A stretch of DNA of 64,000 bases from Spisula solida. Taxonomy: Eukaryota > Mollusca > Bivalvia > Venerida > Mactridae. The stretch spans positions 14,714,089-14,778,088 of the forward strand of contig OX365956.1 of NCBI GenBank assembly GCA_947247005.1. The letters run 5' to 3'. The notes below the pieces were generated by a model. It was not told where the DNA came from and made no database searches. It saw only the letters and a list, made by a program, of their open reading frames with translations. The translations under genes and the position numbers were made by a program. Below, piece by piece: positions 23,605 to 35,307 of the stretch (position 1 is the first letter of the stretch; every line of letters begins with the position of its first letter).

Positions 23605-23985
23605 CACACGGTGGCATGGTGGTCGAGTGGATAATGCCCTTGACTACTGATCGAGAGGTCCCTGGTTCGAATCTCGGCCGGGACACTTGGTCATTTCTGG
23701 AACGCTTTTCCGTGTTTCCCACCCAACTCGAGATGAACTGGTTGGAAACCCAGATGTAGTCTCGCGTGTATCGGTGCTATACATCGGGCACGTTAAAGAA
23801 CCAGGGAGTCTATTCGGAACGAGCTAGGGTAACGCACCCGGATGCCTTGTATCACAACTCTTTCTTCTACTCGCTGTCCCTTCAGCAAAAAACAGGACAC
23901 CATTGGAAATAAGTGCTTGCACTTTCATGGGTTATCCTTGACCGAAAGGCCTAAATAATTACATACATACAATACATACACATAT
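23605..23985 (+). mobile_element. tRNA-derived SINE with conserved core
   Basis: The head carries box A TGGTCGAGTGG (23620-23630) and box B GGTTCGAATCTC (23664-23675). The body includes TTCCGTGTTTCCCACCCAA and GAACTGGTTGGAAACCC. The core at 23766-23816 begins GTGTATCGGTGCTATACATC and nearly matches the core of the minus-strand SINE at 22725-23144, whose tRNA head is different. The tail after AAGGCCTAAATAATTACA is ATAC-rich, probably short tandem repeats. The 5' edge is uncertain by a few bases. Confidence 0.85.
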
Positions 23986-24147
23986 TTTACTTTAATAGCA
24001 GAATCTAAAAAAACATTTATGTACTTCATGTTAACGATATTCGTTCTAAGCTTTATGATATTATGTTTAGGAATATATTATCTGACAATATAGCGCACAA
24101 TCCATTCCAAGCTAAATTCCAGTGTGGAAATTAATAATTACCAACAT

Positions 24148-24310
24148 AAAGGGTGGAAGGGTGGTCGAGCGGTTAACGCTCTCGACTACCAATCCGGAGA
24201 TCACTGGTTTGAATCTCAGTCGGGGTACGGGACATTTAATAAACACTTTTCAGTGTTTCCGACCCAAATCGATATGAACTGTTTGGAAACCCGGAGGTAG
24301 TATAAACCAA
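24148..24310 (+). mobile_element. 3'-truncated tRNA-SINE (same head family as 23605)
   Basis: Box A TGGTCGAGCGG (24162-24172) and box B GGTTTGAATCTC (24205-24216) are followed by body sequence homologous to the SINE at 23605 (CAGTGTTTCCGACCCAA, GAACTGTTTGGAAACCCGGA). Homology stops at about 24306, before the core module. Confidence 0.8.
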
Positions 24311-24429
24311 GCAATTCGAGTATGTTTGGAAATAGCTAAGGCTAGCTTCATTTTACTAATTGAAAGTAGGTCATACGACTAAACGGGCCTTTCAACGTTT
24401 TAACTTTTGAGACTAAAGGCTGCTAAAAC

Positions 24430-24677
24430 TATGTAGTTCAGCAGTTTTACTGTTGTTACTAGGTCATTCAGCGTAGGCATTCCGCCTTTTGTTTGCTGAA
24501 TCTTTTCTACTGGGTCATTCAGCTAGTTATAATTTATTATACTTTTCGACAGCTTGGACTTGGGCGGATCTGCGCTTGTTTAGTTGGGCATTGTGCTTTG
24601 TGTTTTTTTAATGTTTTCTGTGCTCGGCTGGTTAAGTTGAGTGCTGCCTTCCCTGTCTGACTTAATATAATCTTTTT
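24430..24677 (-). repeat. Dispersed repeat D, left arm of inverted pair
   Basis: This 248-bp arm is highly similar to the reverse complement of 25906-26152. Landmarks are GCATTCCGCCTTTTGTTTGC, GACTTGGGCGGATCTGCGC and, at the inner edge, GCCTTCCCTGTCTGAC. The repeat has no open reading frame of note. Confidence 0.9.
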
Positions 24678-25179
24678 TCCCTGTGTCACTCAAATTTCTG
24701 CATTTTCACTCAAAGCCGTTGTAACATTTATTTGTATGTACTATAAAGTCGTCACTGCGAAATTGTGTTTTAAAAATAAGATTGAACATTCATAATCAAA
24801 TAATAGGACACATTGTTGCGTAAATCGATATATTCACGGCTAGATTTATGTACACTTTAAATGTCTTTTGAGATCATCTAAATTCGCGTCAGGCAATGTA
24901 TTATAACTCTATATTCTCATAAATATCAGTTGTTTATATTAAATTCCCAATTTATCAGTTTCCAAGCAATGATGTATGGCGTATGATATACGTACTAGCA
25001 TGAATTATTCGCTGGCAACACGGTACACCAGGATGTATCATCACTGGCGTTGTAGTAGTACAGTAATATATCGACGCCCCTTACAAGGGTTAGGTCGTAG
25101 TCATTAGCGGAAAAATTGCTTCATTTGGAGAAAAAAGAACAAACTGTCTAAAAATTACTCTTTATTTTGCATGTTTTTC

Positions 25180-25800
25180 TGTATCCCCGACCGAAGCGGA
25201 GGAATATAGTAATAGTCAGCGTCTGTCCGTCCGTCCAATATTCTGTCCAGAGCATAACGCTAACACTATTTGAGGTATTAACGTGAAACTTGGTATGTTA
25301 ATTGATGGCAACTAGTAAAAGCCGAGTGACCAGAACCATAGCTCTATATCGCCCAGTTTAGAAATCATCTCCCATTGTTTAATTTTAAAATATGTTTTTG
25401 TCCAGAGCATAACTCAAAAATATTAAGGCATTGCTTTGCAACTAGATATATGAATATATGACAACTAGGTGTAGTGCAGTAACCAGAAACCATAACTCTA
25501 TATACACCAGTTTTGTAATGTATCCCTTTCTTTAATTTTGATATGTGAATAAGAATTAGTGACAACTAGGAGAATTAGTACAGAGACCAAGAACCATAAG
25601 TTTTGAAATCTCTTTTCTTTTAATTTTAAAATATGTTTCGTCTAGAACATAACTTATTTAATTGAGTGACTTGAAACTTTAAATACAAGTAAATGGCATC
25701 CAGGAGAAATGCTGTGACTGAGAATCATAACTCTAGCTGGTATCATTCTTGAATTATCTGCCTTTAACCACAGGAGTTATAAATGATAGTTGCCTTGATG
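25180..25800. repeat. Degenerate ~150-bp tandem array
   Basis: After CCCCGACCGAAGCGGAGGAA and a GTCCGTCCGTCC run, about four diverged units share TTGTCCAGAGCATAAC, a CGTGAAACTT word, ATGGCAACTAG, GACCAGAACCATAACTCTAT and TTTAATTTTAAAATATGTTT. Similar arrays occur at 16557-16880. Confidence 0.7.
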
Positions 25801-25905
25801 TAATTTCCTAATATTTTCTTTCTATTGAAATATGTATGGTTTCATTTCATTAATTATCTCCCTTTATTAGCTTCCCTTACACCTGTTTTTCTTCTTTTTT
25901 CTATC

Positions 25906-26152
25906 AAAAAGATTATACAAGTCAGACAGGGAAGGCAGCACTCAACTTAACCAGCCGAGCACAGAAAACATTAAAAACACACAAAGCACAATACCCAACT
26001 AAACAAGCGCAGATCCGCCCAAGTCTAAGCTGTCGAAAAGTATTATAGATTATAACTAGCTGAATGACCCAGTAGAAAAGATTCAGCAAACAAAAGGCGG
26101 AATGCCTACGCTGAATGACCTAGTTACAGCACTAAAACTGCTGAACTACATA
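25906..26152 (+). repeat. Dispersed repeat D, right arm of inverted pair
   Basis: This is the best plus-strand copy. It begins GATTATACAAGTCAGACAGG, then GAAGGCAGCACTCAACTTAA and CCAGCCGAGCACAGAAAACA. Shorter copies of the first 35-200 bp occur at 29860, 30281, 40928, 46051 and 62834 (plus) and 22219 and 22626 (minus). Confidence 0.9.
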
Positions 26153-27655
26153 AGTCCCGTTTCTTTTAAACACCCGTTAGTAGCAAACATATACGACGAT
26201 GGCTGATCATGTGAACATGGCTCTTGATCTACTTAAGTCCGTTCAAAATGACTTTTCCGATTTTCGTTAAAACTATGTTCATAATCCGCGCCTTGTGGTG
26301 CAGATTTCGAATACGTACGATGATCGTTCAAAATACCCGTACATAGGGTAACATTCAACGTGTCAACTTTGATCAAACAAAGTGTATGCTAGTTTATCAA
26401 CAAATGTTATAACGTCGGTGAAAAGGGAAAACAGGGATACATTACAGCACTATCCAAACTCATACTAACTGGGCGAAAAAGGGATTCCACATTTTCGACA
26501 TGAGAATAAAAGTAACACAGATGAAACGAGTGTTGTATTTTGTGACAGTAATTAGTGTTTAATGTAATATTATATTTCTGTACTTGGGGCCATCAAGGAA
26601 ATAATAAATATTATGTTATTCATGATTGTTCATCCGCTACAAACTTCCTTTCTGATTCAACCCACATAGGAACAATGCGTTAAAGACCAAAAAACCAGTT
26701 AGTAGTATATATATACATGTAGTTTGTCAGAACAATCAGGGTTTAAAACCTTTGATTTTTAGTACAATTCAAAACATGTAACCTTATGTACGGGTTCATA
26801 AGAATTAAACAAATTATATCATAATGATATTCCTGTCAGTCTGTACACATAATATATTTATATGGAACACTGGTAACGTTACAGGCAGATGACACTCCAA
26901 TATCCAGTGAACGTGTTTTTCGTAATACGTTTTAGTTTTGATATTGCATCAAACAACACCGAAAAAGATAATGAAAGATCGGACGGTAAGGCCGCTTTAA
27001 ACAGCAACAGCCCAGCATACGGAAACAAACAAAAATTGACAACAAATACAGACATAAGCAAGTTGTAATTTTATGTATCACAAAAAGTTTTAGCAGGTTT
27101 CAGAATCACTGTTTGTTGTATAACCCTTTAATATATGTCTACAAAGAGAACATACTTCGATAACAACACCCTATACGTTTCTAGGAAATAATGCAGTTTG
27201 ATATCAGTTTTTCAATTCTAAGATGGATACAAACCAGACAGATAGACAGTATTTGTGATAATTGTTGACGCTTCGTATTCACACAAGTCATTTATGCATT
27301 TGTATTGTCTGGATATCAGTCTCTGGAGACCTTAATAAGGCGTCTTATTATTTTCAAGGTTCAGTTGCGAAAACATAATTATGTGACTCTGTCTGGCTGA
27401 CCGGAATATGATACAGTCTCCATAGATGATGATTGTGTTCTTTATATTAACATTCAAAGAGGAGTTTATGGGTTAAATAAAACATTCCATGTTCAGTAAT
27501 TATAGTATTTCACCCACAACTTACTGAGCACTGACCATAATAGTATGCACCAAACATGTCTACGATGACAGCCGGGATGTTTAAGGAATGTTAACATTTC
27601 AGACAGTATGTTTCACCTGGTATGTAGTTTGAGGCTATATATTAATCATCTTGTT
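26153..27655. other. Non-coding stretch
   Basis: No gene. The segment 27210-27410 (landmarks TTTGTGATAATTGT, CAGTCTCTGGAGA, GTCTTATT and GTTGCGAAAAC) resembles 49230-49350 plus 51195-51250, so it belongs to another duplicated family. ACGGGTTCATAA at about 26789 resembles the edge of the tRNA-like module at 3681. Confidence 0.45.
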
Positions 27656-28190
27656 TTAAAGGGACTGCCTCACATATTGGTGTATTGCAAAAATAAAATA
27701 AAATTGTCCAATATTCGCGTAATTTTGATATAGTTGCCTGTATATCCAATAAACAACCACACTGACATGTAAAATAACTTGAGAAACTTCGGCATTTTGT
27801 AGTTATTTAGCTTTTCACATCAAACATTCTATAGGGTATTTAGAATTAACACTACTATTACTTAAATTGTCTGAAATTGGTTCGCATTTGATGAAAACGA
27901 ATTGAAAAACAACCCAAATACCTCACTGATGTTTACGCTGTAGTTTGTTGATGTTACAGTTCGATCACGTGTCAATTACATAATTCACAAAGTATGTTGG
28001 AAGGAAGTTAAGCGATTTTTTTCAAGAAAAAATACTCAGTGGGCGATATCGAGAGCTGTTAAAATTGCTTATTTGCACCAAATCTTTTATAAAGCAACCG
28101 TCAGTGGCTTTCTATTACATCAATACTTGGTTAGGATAGAAACTCACGATATACAAAAAGTTTGGTCCAATACGTGAGGCAGCACCTTTA
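27656..28190. mobile_element. TTAA-flanked MITE, copy 2 (inverted)
   Basis: The left edge is TTAA (27656-27659) then AGGGACTGCCTCACATATTG, and the right end is GAGGCAGCACCTTTA (TTAG instead of TTAA, probably mutated). It is the reverse-oriented homologue of 4499-5017 over its whole length. Landmarks include TAGTTGCCTGTATATCC, GATGTTACAGTTCGATCACG and CAACCGTCAGTGGCTTTCTAT. There is no coding capacity. Confidence 0.8.
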
Positions 28191-29215
28191 GGATTGGCCA
28201 AACATTGGCTAACTTCCAGGACTCTCGATGTATACATGTGTCAGAAGTTAGAGACTGATAAAAGATAGAACATATCGGTACCTACATGTATGTGGAGCAT
28301 TTGAACGAGTGCTCATCATTTTGTAAGACATGTACTTGCATATTATCCGTCATAACAATGTATCAGGCATTTCGTTAGATACACAGTCAGTTGATTTTGC
28401 ATCTTGTATACATGTGAATTTTATTGTTTATAGCATTATTATATTGGCTCAATGTTTATCCAAACAAAATCCACAAAACCTATGTGTTATTATGCTTCTT
28501 ACAAACACTATTTACAATCATGCCTAATTTGATTTAAATACTACAATGCTTAATAAAACAAATAAAATGGATTTAACTCAGTCTTCGTCAAATCCATGCG
28601 GCGTCCTACTACGAAGAGGTAGATGACAACATTTATTTGTTATTAAGCCGTATTTGTTCTGAAATCTGATCGTCTAATCGTTATTCGTACCGCACTGGGA
28701 CATATTGTTTTTCTTGTAGAACATTTACCTTCTAAATTCGAAAAAATGCGTTCCAAACCGTAACATTTGTATGACACTAATTGTAATGAGTAATATGACA
28801 ACACGAACGTGTATTGAGTTGAAAATCAAAAATTTAATAATGAATGCCTAGGTTGATTGTTAGGATAATGGCAACAAACCAATGACGCAACTAAACTGTA
28901 CGATTTCCATTGAATACGTTTGAAAAGTACACCAAATAGCAATACATGGTTACATCAATTTGTATTTGAAAGACATGATGCAAAATAGTAGTGTCTATTT
29001 TTTCAATTACCACTAATTTAGATCCTAAAATGTATGCACATGTTACCCTTATTAGAATTTTGTGGATTAAAGTAAGTAAATTTGCATTTTCTCAGTTAAT
29101 GCTATGCCTTCCAATATGCCAACGAACATCATCAATTCTGTAATATTTATGCGTTGTATTGTTTACATAGATGCATATACATATCAACTCCAAATATACC
29201 GCTGTCGTACATAAA
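28191..29215. other. Non-coding stretch
   Basis: Nothing recognised. The 65-codon open frame at 28330-28527 is unsupported. Confidence 0.4.
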
Positions 29216-29859
29216 TCAATCCAATACAACATATCAATGAACATGCTGTGGCGTTATTGAAACGTCTGGACAAGTGCTGTTGAGTTAATCAAACTGTACC
29301 AAAAAATATCATCTCTAATGTCTATGGTTCGACGCAAATTATCCCTAGGATTGTTGTTTATTCGATGTTCGTTAATGTTCGAAATTTACTTGGCAAACAC
29401 AAGTATGTGGAATTTTTTGCATTCAGGTTAGCAATGCCAAAAAAGTCAGTTGAAACTGTTATGCCTCATGCTGTGTGTTTCAAATAGAATTTTTGCAGGT
29501 GCCAATACATTAAAAATCGGCAAATTTGTGATGAATGGTGAGTTTGTTGATCAATTAACATTTTTTATTAATAAAAAAAAATTTATTTGTAAATTTTTTT
29601 ACCAGCGTAAATACAAAATTTTAAACATTCAGTTATCTTCTTTCTTTTGTTCTAAGTGCTTTGAAAAATTTAACATTGCAAAAAATTTACGAGGTTAAAT
29701 GTGAAATAAGTGTGCGAAATCGGGTACACTGACTCTATACCAAGGACTTTTAAAAATCACATGCGTGAGATTTAACTCCATGATTATACACTGCACTGTT
29801 TGATATATAGGTCGAGTGTATGTGACTGTACAACGGTTGAGGATTGAGTAAAGACCGTA

Positions 29860-30052
29860 AACATCGGACTGGACTTAAGGCAGCACTCAATTAAAACAGC
29901 ACAGCACAGAAAACATACAACCAACACAATCACATGGCACCACAATACCCAAAACATAACGGAACCAGATATTACCCTAACTATTGAAAGTCTAATTCAA
30001 GCTGTCAAAAAGTCGAAAATGCAAGTCCCAGCTGTCTTATAGCTGTAAACTA
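29860..30052 (+). repeat. Dispersed repeat D, diverged copy
   Basis: AAGGCAGCACTCAATTAAAA, CAGCACAGAAAACATA, AATACCCAAAACATAACGG and AAGCTGTCAAAAAGT follow the order of the full copy at 25906-26152. Confidence 0.7.
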
Positions 30053-30280
30053 GTCACGAGTAGTTTGTGTGGATGTTATAATGTCGAGTATAGATAATCT
30101 GTCATGGCTTAAGAAAGAGATGCAAGAATCCGATGATATTTACAAGAACACATCATTCACAATATATAAAATGTGTGTGCACTTAGTATGTGTGATTGTG
30201 TTATATCAGTTTGACATATAATTATGATGATGTTGAATATTTAGATAGTAGATTTAAAAAGACAACACATGTGTAACATA

Positions 30281-30316
30281 TCGGACAGGGAAGGCAGCAC
30301 TCAACGGAAACAGCAA
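30281..30316 (+). repeat. Dispersed repeat D, terminus only
   Basis: TCGGACAGGGAAGGCAGCAC then TCAACGGAAACAGC. The aligned position in unit B (46051-46083) carries the same fragment, so it was present before the tandem duplication. Confidence 0.75.
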
Positions 30317-32123
30317 CGCATGAAAGGAAGTAAAAAAGTGTATAAATTGCTAGCTCCGTTAGACAATTATTATTCAGAGCCAGCTCCATTTGTTCAATTA
30401 ATGTTATATAATATTCGAAACTATGAGATTAGAAAATATCAGTTATACATGTATGTAGCCATAAGTGGTATGTATTCATCATAATTATATGAGTAACATG
30501 ACTTGGAATCAATATTGATTAAGGTTTGTAGCGTATATAATCCATCTCCAATTCGTTATTATTAGTAGGAACCATTAGGCTTACCATTTAGGAGATTGTG
30601 CGACATACACGATTCTGATTTAATAGGAAGTTTGAAATCCCCAGTGATGGTTGGTGTAAACTTTGTAAAACAACATGACGGTTCTGGGATTATTTATAAA
30701 TAGATCAAGAACAATATATTTCACAAAGCAGCCTTTGCTTTGTGTCAAGATAAATCATTATTGCTAACGGCTTATAATAGCAGGAAACATACATGTAATA
30801 TAATATTGTCGTAACATATAAATGTTAGACCGGCCTTTGGAAGAAGATACATGTACCTCCTGATTTCAATATATTATGTATCTCAGTTTGTGATGTATTG
30901 GAGTCTTGTGTCTAGCTTGCGACTTTTATTGATGAATGGAGGGGCAAAACGATAATAACAAATCACAGAGGAAACAGAAATATATAAATTTTACACGTAT
31001 ACTTCATAGAAAGATCGAATGTATTCACTTACATTGTCATAAGAATAAGACATGGTACCATGCATTAGCTACATAATCGAACTCGGATAAAAAGGGTGTT
31101 AATTAGATGAATATTCAAGCATGATAATCAAGAGTTATTCTAGATATGTATCCAGAAAATACCATGTTAAGATCATATATGCGGGTTTTACTTTTACTAC
31201 GATCGACTTTGACATCGACAGACAATGAACACATTCGAAATGCATCTATTACATAATGGTACGATTCTGATAAACTTAAAAAGACACATGAGTATGCAGG
31301 TAAAAATCAACCTAATTATACACACGCCACTGATTTAATGGTGGGATATTAATACCGAATCAAAGTCATAAATGAAAACTCAATAATGAAAACACTTCAT
31401 TAAAAATAATTGAAAGCATGCGTTACGTTCATTTAGTTCTCGGTAACCGCATGTTGATAGGAGATGTTGATCATAATCCTCTCATATATTATACGAACAC
31501 TAATCAACGACAGTTTAAACACGCAAATTAAGGAATGCCGTACAATCTAACACACTCTGCGGATTAATTCATATACGCATAGAGGATACGAAGCTGTATA
31601 TTATTACTACAGCAAAATACACCTGACACATTAGATGCTACTATTTACGCCCGCAAACAGCAAATTGGTCATATTTGTTTGTGCGCTCAAAAATGACAAA
31701 AAATGGATTTAGTCTAAAACACTTCCACCAGTTTCCATTATTTTATTTTCTTTCTCTCGCTTGAGAACGATTGTGTCCATTCTTCTCATTATCATCATTG
31801 AGCGAATATGGGAGCATATATACAAATGGATACAATAATTGTCATGTTTGCTTTATTGGAATTGACTATATAAAATATTGTCTCATTGCTTTTTGCACTT
31901 TACTTTTTATTTGTTTGTAATACATTCACCTTCTAATTCTGCTTAATATTCATATCAACACGCTGATACAAAATAATTTGTATGGCAATAATTGTAAATT
32001 AAATCGATTTTACGACTGTTAAAGTAGGAACACGCACAATCATCTTAGTGTCATTTGAAAACATTGAAGAAATAACAATTCGACGAATATGTTTAATTTG
32101 CGTTTATTATTAAACCGCCTTTT

Positions 32124-32127
32124 TTAA
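32124..32127. other. Empty TTAA target site (matches insertion at 52431)
   Basis: Unit A reads AACCGCCTTTTTTAAGAAGC here with one TTAA. Unit B has the same flanks separated by 757 bp bounded by TTAA on both sides. Confidence 0.85.
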
Positions 32128-33046
32128 GAAGCAAAACTCACAATTTTAGGATTAAAGAGATACGGAATGGACACGACTACTAGTACATAACATTTGGTTC
32201 TTTAATATGATCTTGTAGGCCGTGCAAAATATGCGCCACAGCGTAACATATCAAAAACGAACTATCGCGAACGGACAGACAACTGCGTCATAACATAATG
32301 GGCATCATTATATGAAACACGACTGGCGTACAAAATACTGTTGTTGCTTTCTTGTTCAATTTGATGTTTTGTCATTACCACTTGTGTCCATGAACTGTGT
32401 TAATTTACGTTTAGTGTTCTGCTGTATCGAGTGCGTGCTATACATGTATTTACAATGGGTGTGTGTAGTCGGTATTGTCGTCACGATAACATTGAAAATA
32501 ATTGAAATTAAATTGCTTCAGTAAAGTTCATTTAACATGATAACCTTGACGTCATACATGTTGTGCTGTCCAAAAAAGAGGACACAGTTTCCGTTACATT
32601 CTGTACGAATTGTATTTATTATTGACAGTTATCTGAAATTAGGTCTTCGTTTAATATGATGTTTATAGGATGGTCTCTTCATATAACACGATGGTGCTTT
32701 TTAATGGCTTCGTAACAAAGCATGTACTGTCTGACCATGAATAAAAACATGCACAGACGCATAGCAAACAACAATACAAGCGCTTACACTCAGTGCATGT
32801 AAATAAGAGGACCATCACAATTTAAAGTCGCACGAGGACAAAGCACGATGTTTTAATGGCTGAATGTGTCCAGCAAACATAAGCTATTACTGGGACATGT
32901 GTTCCAGTCATTAATCTTCGCATTGATAGACTTACCCGTAAACACGTGTTCCCAGAGAGCGAAACATTAGTTTAAGTTGTCCATAAAACAACTAGAAAAA
33001 GAAAATTGGACTGTTACTGCAATATTTGGCTTAATAACGTAAATGC

Positions 33047-33059
33047 ATGTTTTCTCCTC
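33047..33059. other. Empty target site of the LINE
   Basis: The 13-bp sequence ATGTTTTCTCCTC is present once here. In unit B the same sequence is present on both sides of the LINE (54092-54104 and 61091-61103), with matching flanks outside. Confidence 0.95.
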
Positions 33060-33739
33060 TGGAGTTTCTAATACATCAGCTGATGATCAATTGTGACCGG
33101 GAAACAATGTTCAATCAAATGACATAAATGTGACTTGTATTTTACACCTACTATCGTTTGCCTTTTGTCGTACAGTAACATCATTCTCAACAGGATGAGT
33201 ATTGTCATACCCATAGACGACAAGACTACACCGTAACGAGATAATTACATAATACAAGACATAACAACATGTACCAAGTGTGAGTTTACGTTAATGACTG
33301 AAGATTCCAAATATGTATCATATTACTGCAATTTAATTATATTTGATGTATTTGCAATTACATGTATCTGTAAGTTAGGTAGTTGTGTTAAAAATAATGA
33401 CAGCGACTTATAGCTAGGTTGGTATTCATAAAGCATCTTGGTAATACATAAACATTTATTAATTCAGTTCAAATCTATACAATGCCCACCTTGACTAGTT
33501 GCAGCAAATGTTTGCATAAAAAAACAACTTTGTATTAATTTTAGCATTTTATCTTGGATGAATCCAATAGTGTTCATAGCTACTATGCGTTTCAATCAAC
33601 AGGGTTTAAACAAACCTGTTTAATAACAACACAGCAACATTTACAATATATTCTTGATACTTCCTGAATGTTTCACGGCTAATTGCTGAAAACCAATGAT
33701 TTTATACATAAAAATGCACAGTTGGTGAACAATGAGCGA

Positions 33740-33890
33740 GGCCACATAAAATGACATCGTTTGCAAAATAATTTTATTCGCAATGTTTACTTATATTTGT
33801 CGCCGATACATTTTAAATACCTGCAATTCAATTGGTAATGCCATAACACACTTGTCTGCATACCAAATGTGAAGATATTTAGTCAATACA
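33740..33890. repeat. Local duplicated segment (also 36790-36945)
   Basis: Shared order of words with 36790-36945: a GACATCGTTTGCAAAAT / GACGTCGTTTGTAAAAT word, AATACCTGCAATTCAATTGG / AATACCTATAAATTGATTGG, GTAATGCCATAACACAC / GTAATGGTATAACAAAC and CATACCAAATG / CATGCCAAATG. This is an old direct duplication within unit A. Confidence 0.6.
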
Positions 33891-34375
33891 ATAATTAAAT
33901 GTGCAGTTTTGCACTTCACGCGATGACATTAAAAGTTAGTTACATGTTGATGTTTCTCATTGGAAACCTCCAGTCCAAAATAAAAATAAACATACAATAC
34001 AGCACCAGTCCGGTACAAATATAATAACCTTCGGACTATGCCCATCTGAACATTGTTCTAATTATATTTTTGTACGCATATTAACATTATATAATACTAA
34101 CTTATGGCCCCTTTCCAAACTTTCCATACTCGTGTTACGAAGCGGTATTAATGGTATATTACTCTTCACCGTGGCGCAATTCTAGTTTCAATTTTGCATT
34201 CAATATCAAATCATTTGAACTTTGATTGGTCACTTGCATAAATATCTAAATTATGACGTTGGTTATCACGTTTATATTGGGCAAACCACTGCGACCACTA
34301 GTACTCGTATAAGCGCCACAACTATCTACTAAAATGACCTTTTAAAAGTTTGTTGGCAATTTAAAGACATGTCAT

Positions 34376-35307
34376 GTAAAGGGTGTAAAGAAAGTTCGTT
34401 CCGGTCGGAAAGTATGGCGTATTTTTATTTTGACCCAGCGAAATATTACGAAATTTGCTATGAAGGTATAGTACTAAATTTAGGATATGTGGATTATTTT
34501 TGCTTGGATTCCGTTTGGATGGACACCGTTGCCATGGATTTATAGAACGCGGAAGTAAGCGTACGTTATCGTTACATCGACATTTTAAAGATGAGTCGAC
34601 AAACAGAAATAACTGCAAAAATGAAACATAGCCAGATTTAGGCATTTTAGACATTCATATTGTTAAACAATACGTTATGCTTAAAATTATTGACGGCTAA
34701 AGTACTGGTACTCATACAATTGGAGCACAACTGCGTATTTGAAAGAACATGGTATAGATTTCGTCGAACGTGACGTAAAGTAAACGTTAAGCGAAAATTG
34801 AGAGTAGGGTAAAGAAAATGACCGACTGTGTAAAAAATAACGGCGGAAAATTACATAAACAACTTCTACGAACATCATAAGGCATTGGCGAAGACATGCC
34901 TCATTTTTCAAGTAAAGAGTAACTAAATAAATTCAAAAGTAACGAAACGCCCGAGTTGACAAAAACGCGCAATTTAGAAATAAATACGTATATGGGAAAA
35001 CAAAAGGCATTTATTTGCAAAACGAAAACTCTTACAGCATCATAACTTGGATGATATTTTGTTCTTTTATAACATTAAATATTAGTTTAGTTCATTACAA
35101 GTTTAAAACATACACAACGATACAGTGAGTGGACAACAAAGGGAGTATTTCGAACTTGACCCGGTCACGACGTCGTTTACGTCATATTCGAAACAAGATT
35201 AACAAATTTATTCATTACTGAATACAAAATTTGGTGCAAATATATTTATTAGTTTTGTGTACAAAAGCTTTTCAAAAACCGGAACGAACTTTCTTTACAC
35301 CCTTTAC
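34376..35307. mobile_element. Element with perfect 29-bp terminal inverted repeats
   Basis: 34376-34404 (starting GTAAAGGGTGTAAAGAAAGT) is exactly reverse-complemented at 35279-35307. The 932-bp interval falls inside a block (about 34340-35850) that is absent from unit B, so an insertion is likely. No target duplication is clear and no transposase frame exists. Superfamily unassigned. Confidence 0.75.

Noticed and set aside
23605..23690. Functional tRNA gene
   Set aside because: Boxes A and B are good, but the downstream body and core are shared with other copies, which defines a SINE.
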